From positions 124,001 to 188,000 of the forward strand of contig JAANDG010000051.1 in assembly GCA_036852015.1 (NCBI GenBank): 64,000 bases of DNA, read 5' to 3'. A model generated the notes under the pieces. It saw only the letters and a program-made list of their open reading frames with translations, ran no database searches and was not told the DNA's origin. A program made the translations under genes and the position numbers. Each line of letters begins with the position of its first letter. Position 1 is the first letter of the stretch. Source of the stretch: Pelodera strongyloides (lineage: Eukaryota; Nematoda; Chromadorea; Rhabditida; Rhabditidae). Below, piece after piece: positions 31,109 through 43,231 of this stretch.

Positions 31109-34039
31109 AATTGAGAGGCTGGATTACCTCTTGCCATCACTCCTGTACTGGTCAGTCGTCTAAATAGTTCTACAGTCGGACCTAGTCAGGTCTCCTTGGC
31201 ATATTCCGATTTAGAAATTAGTATAGTAGTTCATGTCTCTCTCCCCTAGTGGCCCGGTTTGACCGCCGACAGGTTGTTTCCTTTTCCGCTTTCTGAGTCT
31301 TTCTGCCTCTATCTCTATCTCTCTCTCTTTCTCTCTCTCTCCCTTTTATTCGAGCTGATCCTTGCGAATTCTTGTGGCCATCTGCACACTGGGCACCATG
31401 TCGTTTAGCCTAAATTACGGGTGGTGAGAGAACCGGGGGAGATACTGTGGGGAACTGAGATACTCTAGTCGAAAATTGACTAGGGAGCATGTGAAGGAGG
31501 GAGAGAGCCGAGTTCGGGGATCAATAGAGGGCTGTGAGCGGCTGGCAGAATGCCACCCGCAAATCCCTCCAAGACCTCCGCCTCTCTCTTTCTTTCTTTT
31601 TCTTTCTTTCTTTTCCGGTCTTACTGTTTTGTTCCTGGCTTTCGTCCAAGTTATAAACCTTTTTTGGAATCCTTTTGGAGCTTTTCACCTTTTGCTCAAT
31701 AAACCTTTTGGAGCTTTTCATTGAAATGAGCACCAACTCAGAAATGCTTGGGCTATAAGAACGAAATTAGGTAACTTTTGTATATGTAACATACTTGACT
31801 TGGAGATCACGGAGCGTGCGGCGTTCTGATCCACTGCATCGGCGAAACCTTGGCGCATTGCCGCTTGAAGTGCCTGATGTGATGTCGCGGCGAACCACTC
31901 CGTCTTTTCTCATTGCATTATTAGTGGGAAGTCAGCGTCGAAGTCAGCGTAGCTGAGACAGGAATGGTCCGGCCGCCCAGAAAGGATAATACTTGATGTT
32001 TTATTTTAACCTTCGGACTCGTCTTTAGACTTTGTCACATTCTTGTAGGTCAGCTACACGATATGCCCATGATTACATGCTCTCTCTCATAGAGTGCATG
32101 CGCCGCGGCTCACTTTTGTGCGCTAGAACGACGCAGCACATGTTATAATATCTATCCCAGAGTTCTTGCGTATTCGCTGTAAAGCTCATGTCCTTACCTT
32201 TTTCACAAGAATCCAATTAGCCGTGTCCCAAATAGAACCCGATAGCCGAATCTTTTTCCATGTTTACACATTGTCTGCTATTCCATATGATTGGCCATTT
32301 ATGATTTTCTAGATTTTTTCTTTTTTTTATGGCAACGCTTTGCCTGAACAAATAGTGGGTGTATATTTGGTGTAGATCATTAATTAGTTACTTCCAAGTT
32401 ACCTTGCTCTTTGAAAAAACACACATAGTTGTCCCTTTAGATTTTGTCATTCAACTTCAACATTCAACGGATCATTTCAAGTGAAAAGTCAGTTAGTTAT
32501 TCACCAAAAGCTGCCAACCAATTAACCTATTTGCAACTTTTTCGTATCTCACAAATATGATCAGAGGTGATACGTTAATTGGGTTTTGTTATAAAAATTT
32601 CTCGTGAGTCTGAAGTTTTATTTTAGGTCAGCATAAGCAACTCTTATGCCTATGACCGTTCGGTGCCCATCTTATGGCCCACAATTTCTCCTTCCTTATT
32701 GTTTTCTTTTTCAAAGTAGTTTCTTCTTATTCCACTATATAGAAGGGGGAAGTGGGGAGGGAAGTCCCAGTTGTTGGGCCCCTGGGTCTTACAGGCCATT
32801 TGTAATGCATTTCCCGTTGCGGCAACACCGTGTTAGGTTGGGTCCTATGGGGCTCTAGTCCCTAAATGACTTGCAATTGCCCCTGGTGGCCCAAAAGAGA
32901 CCCATTCTGGTTCTTGGACCTCCTTATACGAATCTAACCTCGAGATAATGACTGCGCTTCGAAATGTTGCTTGGGATACCCACAATAGTAGTTTTTCATG
33001 ATCATCATGCTCGGCTTGCCATCCTTGGCAATCGTTATTGAATTATTACTTTTAATGTTTCTAAATATATGTTTATTAATATGATAAATTATAAACCATG
33101 CACATATAATTGCCGAGACAAAAGAAGAAAGAGGTGCGTTTGGATTTTTGTTGGCGTAACAATGGCTACACTTTTTGCGATCCTGCCGCGCTCCATTTCC
33201 AATGATCCCTCCTTCTTTCGACATTCTAAAGTTGCCAAGGTGCGCCGCTTTTACGCCGCGCACTCCTCTCCACCTTATAGGTGAGCGGTAGATCCTCGGA
33301 GTTTCTCAGTCAGAGTACCCCCTCCCGATACCGGTGTTTGAGATCATCCTAACACTAAATCACTAACAATCCAATACATGAGGCACCTTTTGCTCAATAG
33401 AATCTTTCACGCTCTATTCCCCTCCTTTATTTACTATAGATCCATCTTACGGTCTGACTTTATAGCATCGACTGGTTTAGGCTTAGGCTCAGTTTTTGGC
33501 TCAGGCTTAGATTTTTGCCTTATGTTGAGCCTTTTGGCCCCTTTTCAGGGACTGGGGACTTCTGGATCTTGTTTTGGTCGTTACTCTTTATGCCTATGGC
33601 CTTTATTTACTGCCTACTTAGAAAAGTAGGTCCCGTTGCTTAGAATTCCCATTATCCATTATTGCAGGAAGTTAGGGTAGTTTTTTTTCCTCTGGCGTCC
33701 CCGCGGCGCATCCTCGGGTGCGCCGCGCCCCTGTGGCGGACCCACTTTTTGTGCGCGGCGATGACGCGGAGTTTCACTTTGCTAGCCAGACTATAATTTG
33801 TAATTCTAATTAGCTATGCTCTAATTTGCATAAGAACATCAATTGGCTTTGTTTCTTTCCTCTAAAAACGATTCTATAATTGCTATCTTTATTAGATTTT
33901 ACACGCTTTATACCACCTCGAAAATTCATTTCTGTATTTTACCGACAATAAACACTCCATGCAGTCCTCAACTTTTTTCATGCTAGCCTTCATAGTGTTA
34001 CTCTGCGAACACATAGGGCGTTCCTTTTCTGTTCAGTAT

Positions 34040-34112
34040 GACCGTGTGGCCTAATGGATAAGGCGTCGGACTTCGGATCCGAAGATTGCAGGTTCGAGTC
34101 CTGTCACGGTCG
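34040..34112 (+). tRNA. tRNA-Arg, anticodon TCG
   Basis: A 73-base cloverleaf with acceptor GACCGTG pairing CACGGTC and discriminator G. D-arm is GGCCTAATGGATAAGGC; the anticodon stem TCGGA/TCCGA surrounds loop CTTCGGA (anticodon TCG, reads CGA). T-arm has GGTTCGAGTCC. There is no intron. A T6 run at 34116-34121 is a suitable RNA polymerase III terminator. It is identical to the copy at 41633. Confidence 0.97.
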
Positions 34113-34516
34113 AAATTTTTTGCCAGTTCTTCACTTTTCCCAATCAGTTCCCATTTTAGCCTGCAAAAATCTTTGAAGCTTCCATTTTTTTATCCCCTGT
34201 ATCCATCTATTTCTATATTTGTTGTAATTTTCTGTCGTGTCTATTTTTTTGTTTTTCATTAGTTCCCATGAGTTCGCGCAGTATAGAAAATCTGTTTTTT
34301 TGCACCTATTCATATGAAGGAAATAACATTTTCATAAGTAAACCGATCAAGTTTATAGTTGCAATTTCCTAGCTATATCCCGCCTACGTAGTCCCAGTGT
34401 ATGTACTTTAGAGAGGGCTTTCTCCTTCACTCATGTCTCTCTGGCCTCTGGCGTTCGGAGTGCTGCACCTCGTCCGTAGAAGTTTTCAACTCCCTATAGG
34501 GTAGCCTGGGAGATAA

Positions 34517-34592
34517 TGGAAGAGAGAGAGAGAGAGAGAGATAGAGAGAGAGGGAGAGGGAGAGAGAGAGAGAGGGAGGGAGGGAGGGATAG
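34517..34592 (+). repeat. GA microsatellite
   Basis: GA repeat grading into GGGA units. Confidence 0.9.
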
Positions 34593-35267
34593 AATGAGGA
34601 GGTGAGGGAAGAAACAAGCCCAATCAACGGTGAAAAATGACGTAGAAAGTAGAAGATGGGGTGACGTTATACTACTGCAAAGGTATAAACAAACCGATGG
34701 TCAGGTAAATAGTTTCTTTATCTATGACATAACAATAAGTGAACTTTTGTCTTCGCTCATTCATCGACCGTATGTGAATAACATATTCACTATAGTCATA
34801 GCGCAAATAACGAAACCTCTCGCCAGATTCTCGCGCTGAGAATCCTTTCACTAGAGCCGGGCGCTGATATGGCAAGGGCGCCGCGCACATGTCTTAGGAA
34901 ATATGGGAGTCCCTAGTGCGCGAGCTTCACGAAGTCCCCATCCAGTCTGTGTGGCGAAACTGTATAAGTCTAGTTGCGCACATGTGGCGCTCCTGTCACG
35001 CTCTTTTCGTCCGTAGGTGCGCGGCCAACCGCGGTGTTTCATCAGTATAGTTTCAATCCATGTACAGCTCTCCTCGGTGTCAGGTGGGACCGAACCTTGC
35101 ATGTATCTCATATAAGTCTCGCTCGCTATCCCCTTGACCATGGTCCCATTCTCATCTTTTGTACGTTTCAACTGGGAGTGGTTCCGAGGGGTCCGCCAGT
35201 GGACGATATGGAACACAGAAAAAGAGGCTATTTATTGTGAAGACGGGACGCTACATAGGGAATGGCT

Positions 35268-35400
35268 TCCTGCAAGAGAGAGGGAGAGCGAGAGGGATAG
35301 AGAGTGAGAGAGGTTGAGAAGAGGGAGAGAGACATATATGCATAAGGTAGGAGGGAGGAGAGAGAGTGAGAGAGACGGAGTTAGAAAGGGAGAGAGAGAA
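35268..35400 (+). repeat. GA-rich tract
   Basis: Interrupted GA repeats with TATGCATAAG in the middle. Confidence 0.85.
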
Positions 35401-36499
35401 AAAAATATGGAAAATTGGATTCAGTAGCATTGTAGAAAGTATAAAGTGCACTGGTTCGTAGTCGCATCAGCAGTCTGCAGGGAAGACCTTGTTTATTATT
35501 AGAACGGAGAAGGTGCTAGCTAAACGCGAAACTGTGCAGTCGCTGAAAATCATCCAGTCCTGATGCGCGAGTGCCGCACACAAGGTGCGCAAGGACGTTG
35601 CCGGACACGCTCCGTGTTTTCTCGGTGGTGATATGATGTGGTTTGATTACACTAAATGGAGAAACTCTTAATTACCGTAATTGACAGAATTCCAGAGTCC
35701 ACTTTCCATTTTGAAGGCTTCAAAGGTTGAAAACTCATAGAACAAAAAATTGTCGCATTTTCGGGCGTTTTGATTCCACTGTTCAATTATGCACGTGTGC
35801 GGCGGTCGCTGCACTTTCACCATTACGGTAATAAGAGTGCTGTTTTGGAATTCTGAGTATCCGGTCGAGGTCGAAGGATAGACCTCAGGCATTGGGAAAG
35901 CTTGGCGCGTATGCGGCGCTGACTTCGCGCGCTTAGTGTGAGCGGATTATTAGCCTGACGCGCAGGGTTTGGGTTACGGGTACATTCTGCTATGGGCCCC
36001 ACTTGAACTAGTTTACTTGTACTTGATCACATTTACTTCAACAAAGTGGCGCGCATGCGGCGATGATCTCGCGGATATGCTGCTCCACACTGGAGGACAG
36101 GGGTTTGGGCTATGCAAACTAAGCTTGCGTCCCACTAGTGTACTGACTTCATTCCCTTGCTGTACTACACTTTGTAGTCCAATTCAATTTCCGAAATTAC
36201 CTTAATTACAGAGTTTATAGCGCATTGTATGCCATAATTAAACCTGACATTTAGTACTATTCTTTTTGGGGTAACTAGAAGATTGGAAGTATGAGCGGGG
36301 GAGCCACTAAAAGGGCAAGCTGAATTACTAGTACATTATTGAGTACAAAAACTACAAATGTGTACTATTTAGCAATAGCGTTCTATGTTATGTTGGTAAT
36401 TCGACGTTAGAGGAGGCCTGTTCCTGGCATAGTGTCTCCCCACAGGATATCAGTTCCGAACGATTTTGAGCGTCTCTAAGCGCAGAGGTTGTGAACTTA

Positions 36500-36545
36500 G
36501 GGTTAGGCTTGGGGGCCTAAGTCTAAGCCTAGGCCTAAGCCTAAC
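36500..36545 (-). repeat. Degenerate TTAGGC telomere-type repeat
   Basis: GTTAGGCTTGG and CCTAAGTCTAAGCCTAGGCC then TAAGCCTAAC: mixed-orientation degenerate units. Confidence 0.65.
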
Positions 36546-37295
36546 ACACGCAGCACTACATGAGTATTGAGTAGACTGCTGAAAGCATTCACTTACATCT
36601 AAAGTGGAACTATGGAGGGTTTGTTCGTTGACTTCTACTGGTTTGCCGAGAATGGTTGGAAATCTTATCTCTGCGACATCGCATTATGGTTATTCTCCCC
36701 ACTCGTTCACCCTTTTCCCTACTACTCTCCCGCTCAGACCCTCAGACGGTCCCCGGGCGGGTCGGATCCTCTGGTGGGTCACATACGAGAGGTCCAGGGC
36801 CCTAGTAGGGGGCTGCGTGGATACCCTCAGCCAGGCCAAGGCTGAGGCCCAGAGGCCAGGGCCAGATATCGATCGCCGGCCCAACAAGGCAAGGGCCCGC
36901 GTCTGTGCTCTCGGCTCACTTCTGGAGCTCTCCTCTTCTCCGTAAATCTGATTCTCCTCGATTCTCGTGACGTCTCCGCGACGTCGACGTCTCTGGGTCT
37001 CTATGTGGGCCCCTGATCTCTCGTGTGCCGGCTGGCTCTGCCATAACATTCACCCCCCACAGACACACACACACCCCGACCTCATTTGCATATCGACTGT
37101 TCGACGAGAGATGGCGACAGGCCCCGCTCTCGGGAAACCGATACTAGACTACAAGCTACAATTTTTATTCTAATTTCTGTGTTTTGTACTGTACTGTGTT
37201 GCTCAGGACTACACAAAATCTCTAGCAGGCTACAAAGTACAAATTATATTAGACATATTTTAATTTTAATTTTATATGTTGCCATGGCTTAGGTT

Positions 37296-37465
37296 AAAGC
37301 GACATAACAAACTGTTTTTGAAAAGTACGCCGGACAACTGCATTCTCACGTTTTGTGCAAATGAATATAATTAGATTAAACAATCGCGCAGTATTTACAT
37401 ACACCACATGATGGGAAGACAGCGTCCAGCATATTCAAAAACCGGCTGTTGTACCGCTTTAATGT
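37296..37465. repeat. MITE-like element, CGGCCGGT family (variant ends)
   Basis: Starts TTAAAGCGACATAACAAACT and ends CCGGCTGTTGTACCGCTTTA. The interior holds CAACTGCATTCTCACGT and GCAAATGAATATAATTAGA like its relatives. Confidence 0.65.
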
Positions 37466-38719
37466 ATGCTTTGCACATCTGGGCATTTCAGGCACCCTGT
37501 CCTGTGAAGTTACCCATCAAAATGCAGAATGATAAGGGTATTATCCGAATGTTACTTTAGTATCAAATAAAAAGGCGAATCAAATAAATTATCGGAAAGC
37601 GCATTTGGAAAAGAACACATAAGCGGTGTAATATTTTATAATTAGTCTTTTCTTTCCTTTATTTATTATTAAAATTAAAACAGGGCACATATTCTGCAAG
37701 TCGTCTTGCTTTTCGAAATAAAGCTTCTCACTTTTGTAGTCAATTTTCCTTTCTTTTAACTTCTCCATCCTGGTTTATATGTCGGTGAGAGTCCTAGCTT
37801 GATCCTGTTGTAATTATACTATGCTATACTATTAATATTTTATTACTATTTTAATTAGCAAAAACAATATTAAGTATTTTGCGTGAACATGTCTAGATTC
37901 AGGAATTAATATCGTCCTATTAAGCAATTGGCCATTGGTTCGATTCCCACGTGGCCCATTCTCTTCAACTTCAAAATTGTTTATCCCTGGAAATACCAAG
38001 TCAAGATTTGAGCTAACTTATCAACTTTTTTATCATACTTATAAGTCTGTAGAACATGAATTCTTGGCGGCGAAAAAAAAACAAGTGCGCCTACCTGTCG
38101 CCGCACACTCCAGCCTTCGCCAGGGTACTAGCGAGTTCACTGAGTATCCTTTCTTATCCGGCCGTACGTTTCTTTCTCATTTTTCATTCAGTATTTGCGC
38201 CAGTCTCGCGCCGCGCACACCCAAGTTTCATCAGTGATTTGAGTAAATCCACGTTGTTCTTTGATTTTCCTGGCAACACATGCAAATTCATTCTTAAAAC
38301 GGTGTCCGACGTTGTAAAGCCGAAAAGAGAGGTTGCCAAGATACCTAATAGGGACGTAGATCATTTTGACAGTGTGCAAATCATTTTTGGTCTACACACC
38401 GCCTTCTCATTCGGTTTATTTTTCAAATCCACCCTTGGTTATCCCTAGGATATATAAGACATTTATCCCTAAGTTTCTGCGTTTCTCGAATATTAAGCTT
38501 CTTGTTTTATTCTGATCGAAAAATCGGGGTATTTGTATTGTGCAGGCTTTTTTGTGGTCATTCAACAGATTGAATAAGAAAAAAGTTTTTTTAGAACGAA
38601 CGCAGAAAGAATGAAAAAAAATCTCCTTTTGTCTTATTTCTTGCATAAACTTTAGACGTGAGACGCCTACTCATTAGAACTAACAATAAGACCTGAGGAA
38701 TTTACCTATCACTCTGCAG

Positions 38720-38860
38720 TTTAAAAAAAAATATCGGCCGGTTTTTGAAACACATCGAGTACACCCATACTTCTTATGCAGCTTATGCAAATGAACATAA
38801 ATTAGAATAAATACGAATTCAGCGATTCGTTTTAAAAACCGGCCGGTATTTCGCTTTAAA
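38720..38860. repeat. MITE-like element, CGGCCGGT family
   Basis: Ends AATATCGGCCGGTTTTTGAA and AACCGGCCGGTATTTCGCTT are inverted copies. It abuts the next element at 38862. Confidence 0.8.
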
Positions 38861-38861
38861 G

Positions 38862-39028
38862 CGACACATCACTTGTCTTTTTTAAACTTACGCTGGACAA
38901 CTGCATACGTTGTATGCAAATTAATATGATCAGACTAATCGCGCAGTAGTCGCGCATGTTGCATCCCACTACATCGGAATGCAGCGGCCGGCATACGTTT
39001 CAAAACCGGCCGGCATGCGGCTTTAAAA
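38862..39028. repeat. MITE-like element, CGGCCGGT family (second variant, tandem)
   Basis: Starts AAAGCGACACATCACTTGTC and ends AAAACCGGCCGGCATGCGGC then TTTAA. Its left end joins the right end of the previous element almost directly, sharing CTTTAAAG. Confidence 0.75.
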
Positions 39029-40066
39029 TTGAATCTTCCAATCTTCCATCTAGGGCCTTGGGACTTAGACGTCAATGTCCCATCTTGGCCCAAAGAAAGC
39101 ACAAGGAAGTCGGATGTTGTGGTCGCTCCATCAGACATCCTCTTTTCTTTATTCTTTTTTTTCTTCTTTTCTTCTTCATGTCGCTTTTCTCTGTTCTTAA
39201 TCGTTTTTCTAGGCTAGGCTCTAGAACAGTAGCTAAGCTCGGCGATATCGTCAGTTTTGCATTGTCTTAGGCTGCTTGATGGCCAAATACGCGCCATTCG
39301 TGCCCCGCACTTTCCTGAATGCTGAGCGTAACACAGGTAGCACGTACTCATAAAAACTGAAAAAAAAAATGACGTCGAAGGTTTCTAACTTCCTCTAGAT
39401 GTCGTCGTCTTTCTGTCCTTTTACGTAGTACTTACTACGCATCGCACCTGCCAATAAACGCTAAACGGATAAGCGAATTTCCTACGCGGCAAAAGGGGGT
39501 CTGCAGTCGTTGCAGAACTTAGAATCTGGAATTGAAAACTTAGTGCACGGAAGTGATTTTCTTGGTAGAGGAGCGTGGGCGATTTGCTATCGATTAGTCA
39601 GCGTTTTGTTAGCGATGCGTGAGCGTTGGTTAGTTGGCTAATAAGCGGTTGGTTAGGGTATGTCGGAGGTGGCAAGTTAATTTTGAGTTATTAGTTAACG
39701 AATTAACACAGAGTTCTGAGTTGGTCTCTCGCCACTTCGTTAGCTTTTCACCGCGCGAGCTTGCGCGCCAGGTTACCGCGGCGCACAACCCGAATTTCAT
39801 CAGTTGTTTCCCCTCACCCAGATGGTGGGCTTACATTAACTCGTTTCGGGTCGCGAGTAAGCGAATAAGCCTGTCAGTTTCAGCCCGGGGTCATTAATTA
39901 CCCCCGGAGATGCTATTCTAATTTCCAATTAACAAAGCGAGAGCTATTTACGGCCAAAATCACAAATGGTCCCTTCGCTTCCAACAAAGTATAGGAAATA
40001 GTTTTTTTTATAATTTGAAAGAGCAACATGCACATGTACAACATCTTTACCTTGTTTCATGCTTTC

Positions 40067-40486
40067 TTAAAGGAGGAGGCTCACGAGAATGAAGTGCTCG
40101 AATGGTTTCCTTTTATCGAAAGATGATGGTATTAAGTTCCGAAAGACATGCTTTACAATGCAAAAGCTTTTAACTAGAAGGAGTAAATCAATATAAAACT
40201 ATGAATTCTATCAAAATTTTGGATCGTAAAAAATAGTTGATTTCCATAGTGGGCATGCAAATTTTGTGCTGGCTTGCAAAATGACTTGTAAATTTGCATG
40301 TTTAGGTTTGAAGTCTACCTTGCATACGATAGGTTATTTTATTTGACTTCGAGTTCTTAGATTAATTAATTCCTCCAAACTAAAGCTCTGAACCTTATAA
40401 TACTTGTTTTTTGGAAGATAAACCCATTATCCTCAGATAAAAGGAAACTATTTGAGCACTTCATTCTCGTGAGCCTCCTCCTTTAA
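40067..40486. mobile_element. TTAA-flanked inverted-repeat element (AGGAGGAGGCTCACGAG)
   Basis: TTAA at 40067-40070 and 40483-40486 flank AGGAGGAGGCTCACGAGAAT ... and its inverted copy ATTCTCGTGAGCCTCCTCCT. The arms stay complementary for roughly 45 bases or more (GAAGTGCTC, GTTTCCTTTTATC). It has no open frame. A TTAA target is typical of piggyBac-type elements, so this may be a non-autonomous member. Confidence 0.8.
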
Positions 40487-40489
40487 TAT

Positions 40490-40603
40490 CTCTCTAGTAT
40501 CCCTCGCTCCCTCCGTCTCTCTCTATTCTCTCTAGTATCCCTCGCTCCCTCCGTCTCTCTCTATTCTCTCTAGTATCCCTCGCTCCCTCCGTCTCTCTCT
40601 ATT
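40490..40603 (+). repeat. 38 bp minisatellite, three copies
   Basis: Units containing TAGTATCCCTCGCTCCCTCC begin at 38-base intervals (marker TAGTAT at 40495, 40533, 40571), followed by a CT tract to 40670. Confidence 0.95.
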
Positions 40604-41632
40604 CTCTCTATTCTCTCCCTCTCTATTCTCTCTCTATTCTCCCTCTATATACTCTCTCTCTCTCTCTTTTGCTAGTATTGGACCTAGTAGTATGCATTAG
40701 AAAATGTATTATTATTATTAAGAAAATGTAGATATTTTCCTGAACAAGGCATCTGAATCAGTAATGTGTAGTGTAACGTGCAAGCCGATTCATCTTTTTA
40801 ATTCTACTTTCTTGAAATGTCAGTGGGGGCTTTATTGTTTTTGCTGTTCTATTCTGGTCTCATATATGTAGTACAGTTGGATTAAAATTCGCCCATCAAC
40901 ACACAGACACGGCTGTCAATTAATAACACCGAAATTAACCAATTTGTCCTGGGGTTCTTATTCGTATGGCTTACAAATTACGCGATTTTTGAGAAATTGG
41001 TAGGCGAATAAATTAATATCCTAATAAAAAATGAATATTAAGATATGGACAAGTTCTACTCGTACGCGCACTCGCTGCGCTAAAAAAAACCGGTCGCGTC
41101 AGCGTTTGTGCGCATGGTATAGAATTATACTTGCGGCGCACTTGCCGCGCACATACTGTGTTCTGGACCTCTCAATAAAGTGTGCGAAATATGCGCCACT
41201 TTAGGTCGACTGCGCAGCCGCAGAGTTTCATCTCTGCGACACATGATTTCTAGTTTAGTTTCATAATTTTATTTCTAAAGGTAATATTTTGTTTATTTCG
41301 CTTGAGCTGTTCTGTCTGGCTTACAGTACTAAAAATATTAGTAATTTTCTGTTCTGTTTGCCAAAAACCTTACGCTTGAATAGACTATAGAGGAGCAACA
41401 ATAGCGCCTTTCAAACTCATTCAAAACTAGAAAACCGCGAACTATAATAGAGCAGTTAACTTGGGTAGACGTACTTCGGCACATACATTTTATCTAAAGT
41501 ACCACTATCAGTAAATAAAGTTGAACATTTAGAATGCATAATTAAATTTCTGCGCCGTGACGTTAGCGGTTGACTGATAAACAATCATCGATAGAGGGTT
41601 GACTTGATAACCGTTGTCCGTACATTATCCAT

Positions 41633-41705
41633 GACCGTGTGGCCTAATGGATAAGGCGTCGGACTTCGGATCCGAAGATTGCAGGTTCGAGTCCTGTCAC
41701 GGTCG
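41633..41705 (+). tRNA. tRNA-Arg, anticodon TCG, second copy
   Basis: The same 73 bases as 34040-34112, base for base, with different flanks. TTTT at 41710-41713 follows as a terminator. The identity and differing flanks suggest a recent copy or gene conversion between the two. Confidence 0.97.
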
Positions 41706-42301
41706 AAACTTTTGAAATAATTTTTACACACCACGTTTTATTTTGACAAGTTACTAAACTAGCTTGCTGCGGCATAGCTGGTCAATTCTTTGAAACATTA
41801 CATTAATAATACAGTACCTAAGAAACAATATGTTCTATTCTAATTTTGAAGTCCAGATCAAACTACAAACTACATTCTTAATCAGGAGGGGTCGGGAGGT
41901 GCCCATGTGTGAGTGTGTGCGTATCCAATGCAACTACCCCCTAATGTTTGTTTAGCCGCTTTCTTTGCTGCTCATTCTTCCCACACATGCTACCTACTAC
42001 GTGAGCCCACACGTATGACCACACGTACATGTTAGACATTACGTGTGCTCATATGCCATGTCAGACATTACGTTACCGCTAGGCATACATGTATGATGTT
42101 GTCAATCGATTATAATAGTCAATGCGCTTGCCGAAAACATGTAAATCGAATTCTTAAAAAGTATACAATATTCTTAAAAAGAATAGAACTTCATTGATTT
42201 TTGAATAAGTATCATATATACTTCCTCCACTTTCTACTAATACATGTATTTCGCTATCGTGTATCTGTATAGATTTTTCCGTGCCGCTTGTCAAATTTTC
42301 A

Positions 42302-42473
42302 TTTAAAGCGAAATGCTAGCCTCTTTGGAAAATTTGCATATCACAAGCAAATCTATGTATCCTATGCTAATTTTGTACGATTGCCGTGGACGATCATACA
42401 AAATTAGCATAGGATACATAGGATTTGCTTATCATATGCAAATTTTCCAAAGGGGCTAGCATTTCGCTTTAAA
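42302..42473. repeat. Near-perfect hairpin element, about 80 bp arms
   Basis: TTTAAAGCGAAATGCTAGCC at the left is mirrored by GGCTAGCATTTCGCTTTAAA at the right. The arms continue through TTTGGAAAATTTGCATAT and TATGCTAATTTTGTA with few mismatches around a short centre. The end sequence AAAGCGAAAT links it to the CGGCCGGT family. Confidence 0.85.
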
Positions 42474-42795
42474 ACGATTTTCAGTCTTTTTTCCTTACAT
42501 TTATTTGATGTATGGGGTCATAAATATGTTTTATTACAAGGGTCCTTTTAAATTCGTAAATTATCATTTCTATTGATTTTTTTTCAGGTTTACCTCACGG
42601 TTTTTGCTATGCTATGTTTGCTCGAGGAATTTTGTTGGTTGTGCTAATTCGATCCTTTTTGGTGTCAGCTTATGTAAAATCAGCGTTAAATAACTGTTTT
42701 TCATTTGTATTTTAATCCAAGTGCCTTTTCCTATACTTCTAGAACTCAGAGCGTGAGAGGCGATGACTTCGCGATGAGCCGGTTCGCCGCCGCAC

Positions 42796-43231
42796 TTAAA
42801 GGGAGAGGCCCACGAGAAAAAGAATTTCTTCAATTTACTTGAGCACAATGTCCGGTATCTCAGAAATATTACTGTGAAAACCGCATAAATTTGCATCTAG
42901 AACTCGCAGAGATATTCCATGCTAAACAGTTCGACCAGGTACCGTAGTCGGCAACACACAAATTAGTTTTTACGGTTTATATCCGTGCACTTGCATTTTT
43001 TTTCAACGTAATAATGTTCAATGAATATAGATCATTACTACAATTATAAAGAGGCGTTTTCAACACAGGAATGCCCTAAAAGCGCGAAAATTGATCCTGA
43101 CAACTGTACCTGGCCGAACTGTTTGCCGGAGAATAACTCTGTGGGTTCCAGGCTTCAAACAATGCGGTTTTCACGGTAATATTTCTGAAATTCCCTAGTA
43201 AAACTTTATTCTCATGGGCCTCTCCCTTTAA
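42796..43231. mobile_element. TTAA-flanked inverted-repeat element (AGGGAGAGGCCCACGAG)
   Basis: TTAA at 42796-42799 and 43228-43231 flank AGGGAGAGGCCCACGAGAA and its mirror ATTCTCATGGGCCTCTCCCT. Inner homologous words TTTCAGAAATATTAC and GTGAAAACCGCAT occur in both arms. A related half-copy lies at about 56797-56900. Confidence 0.8.

Larger units (their letters stand above)
30183..34039. other. Pyruvate kinase 3' UTR and gene-free stretch
   Basis: The first 570 bases are probably 3' UTR. Beyond that I see a 66 bp direct repeat, CT tracts near 31315 and 31590, and a degenerate TTAGGC cluster at 33475-33515. No exon could be supported. Confidence 0.5.
34113..41632. other. Gene-free stretch between the two tRNA-Arg genes
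   Basis: No protein gene recognised. It holds GA microsatellites, a GC-rich block (36730-37030), three palindromic CGGCCGGT-family elements, a TTAA-flanked element at 40071-40482 and a 38 bp minisatellite at 40490-40603. The tail of a tRNA-like B-box (GGTTCGATTCCCAC) lies at 37937-37950. Open frames in the GC-rich block have no splice or motif support. Confidence 0.5.

Noticed and set aside
36690..37049. 119-codon minus-strand frame in a GC-rich block
   Set aside because: GC-rich sequence is open in several frames on both strands. There is no motif, splice support or plausible start.
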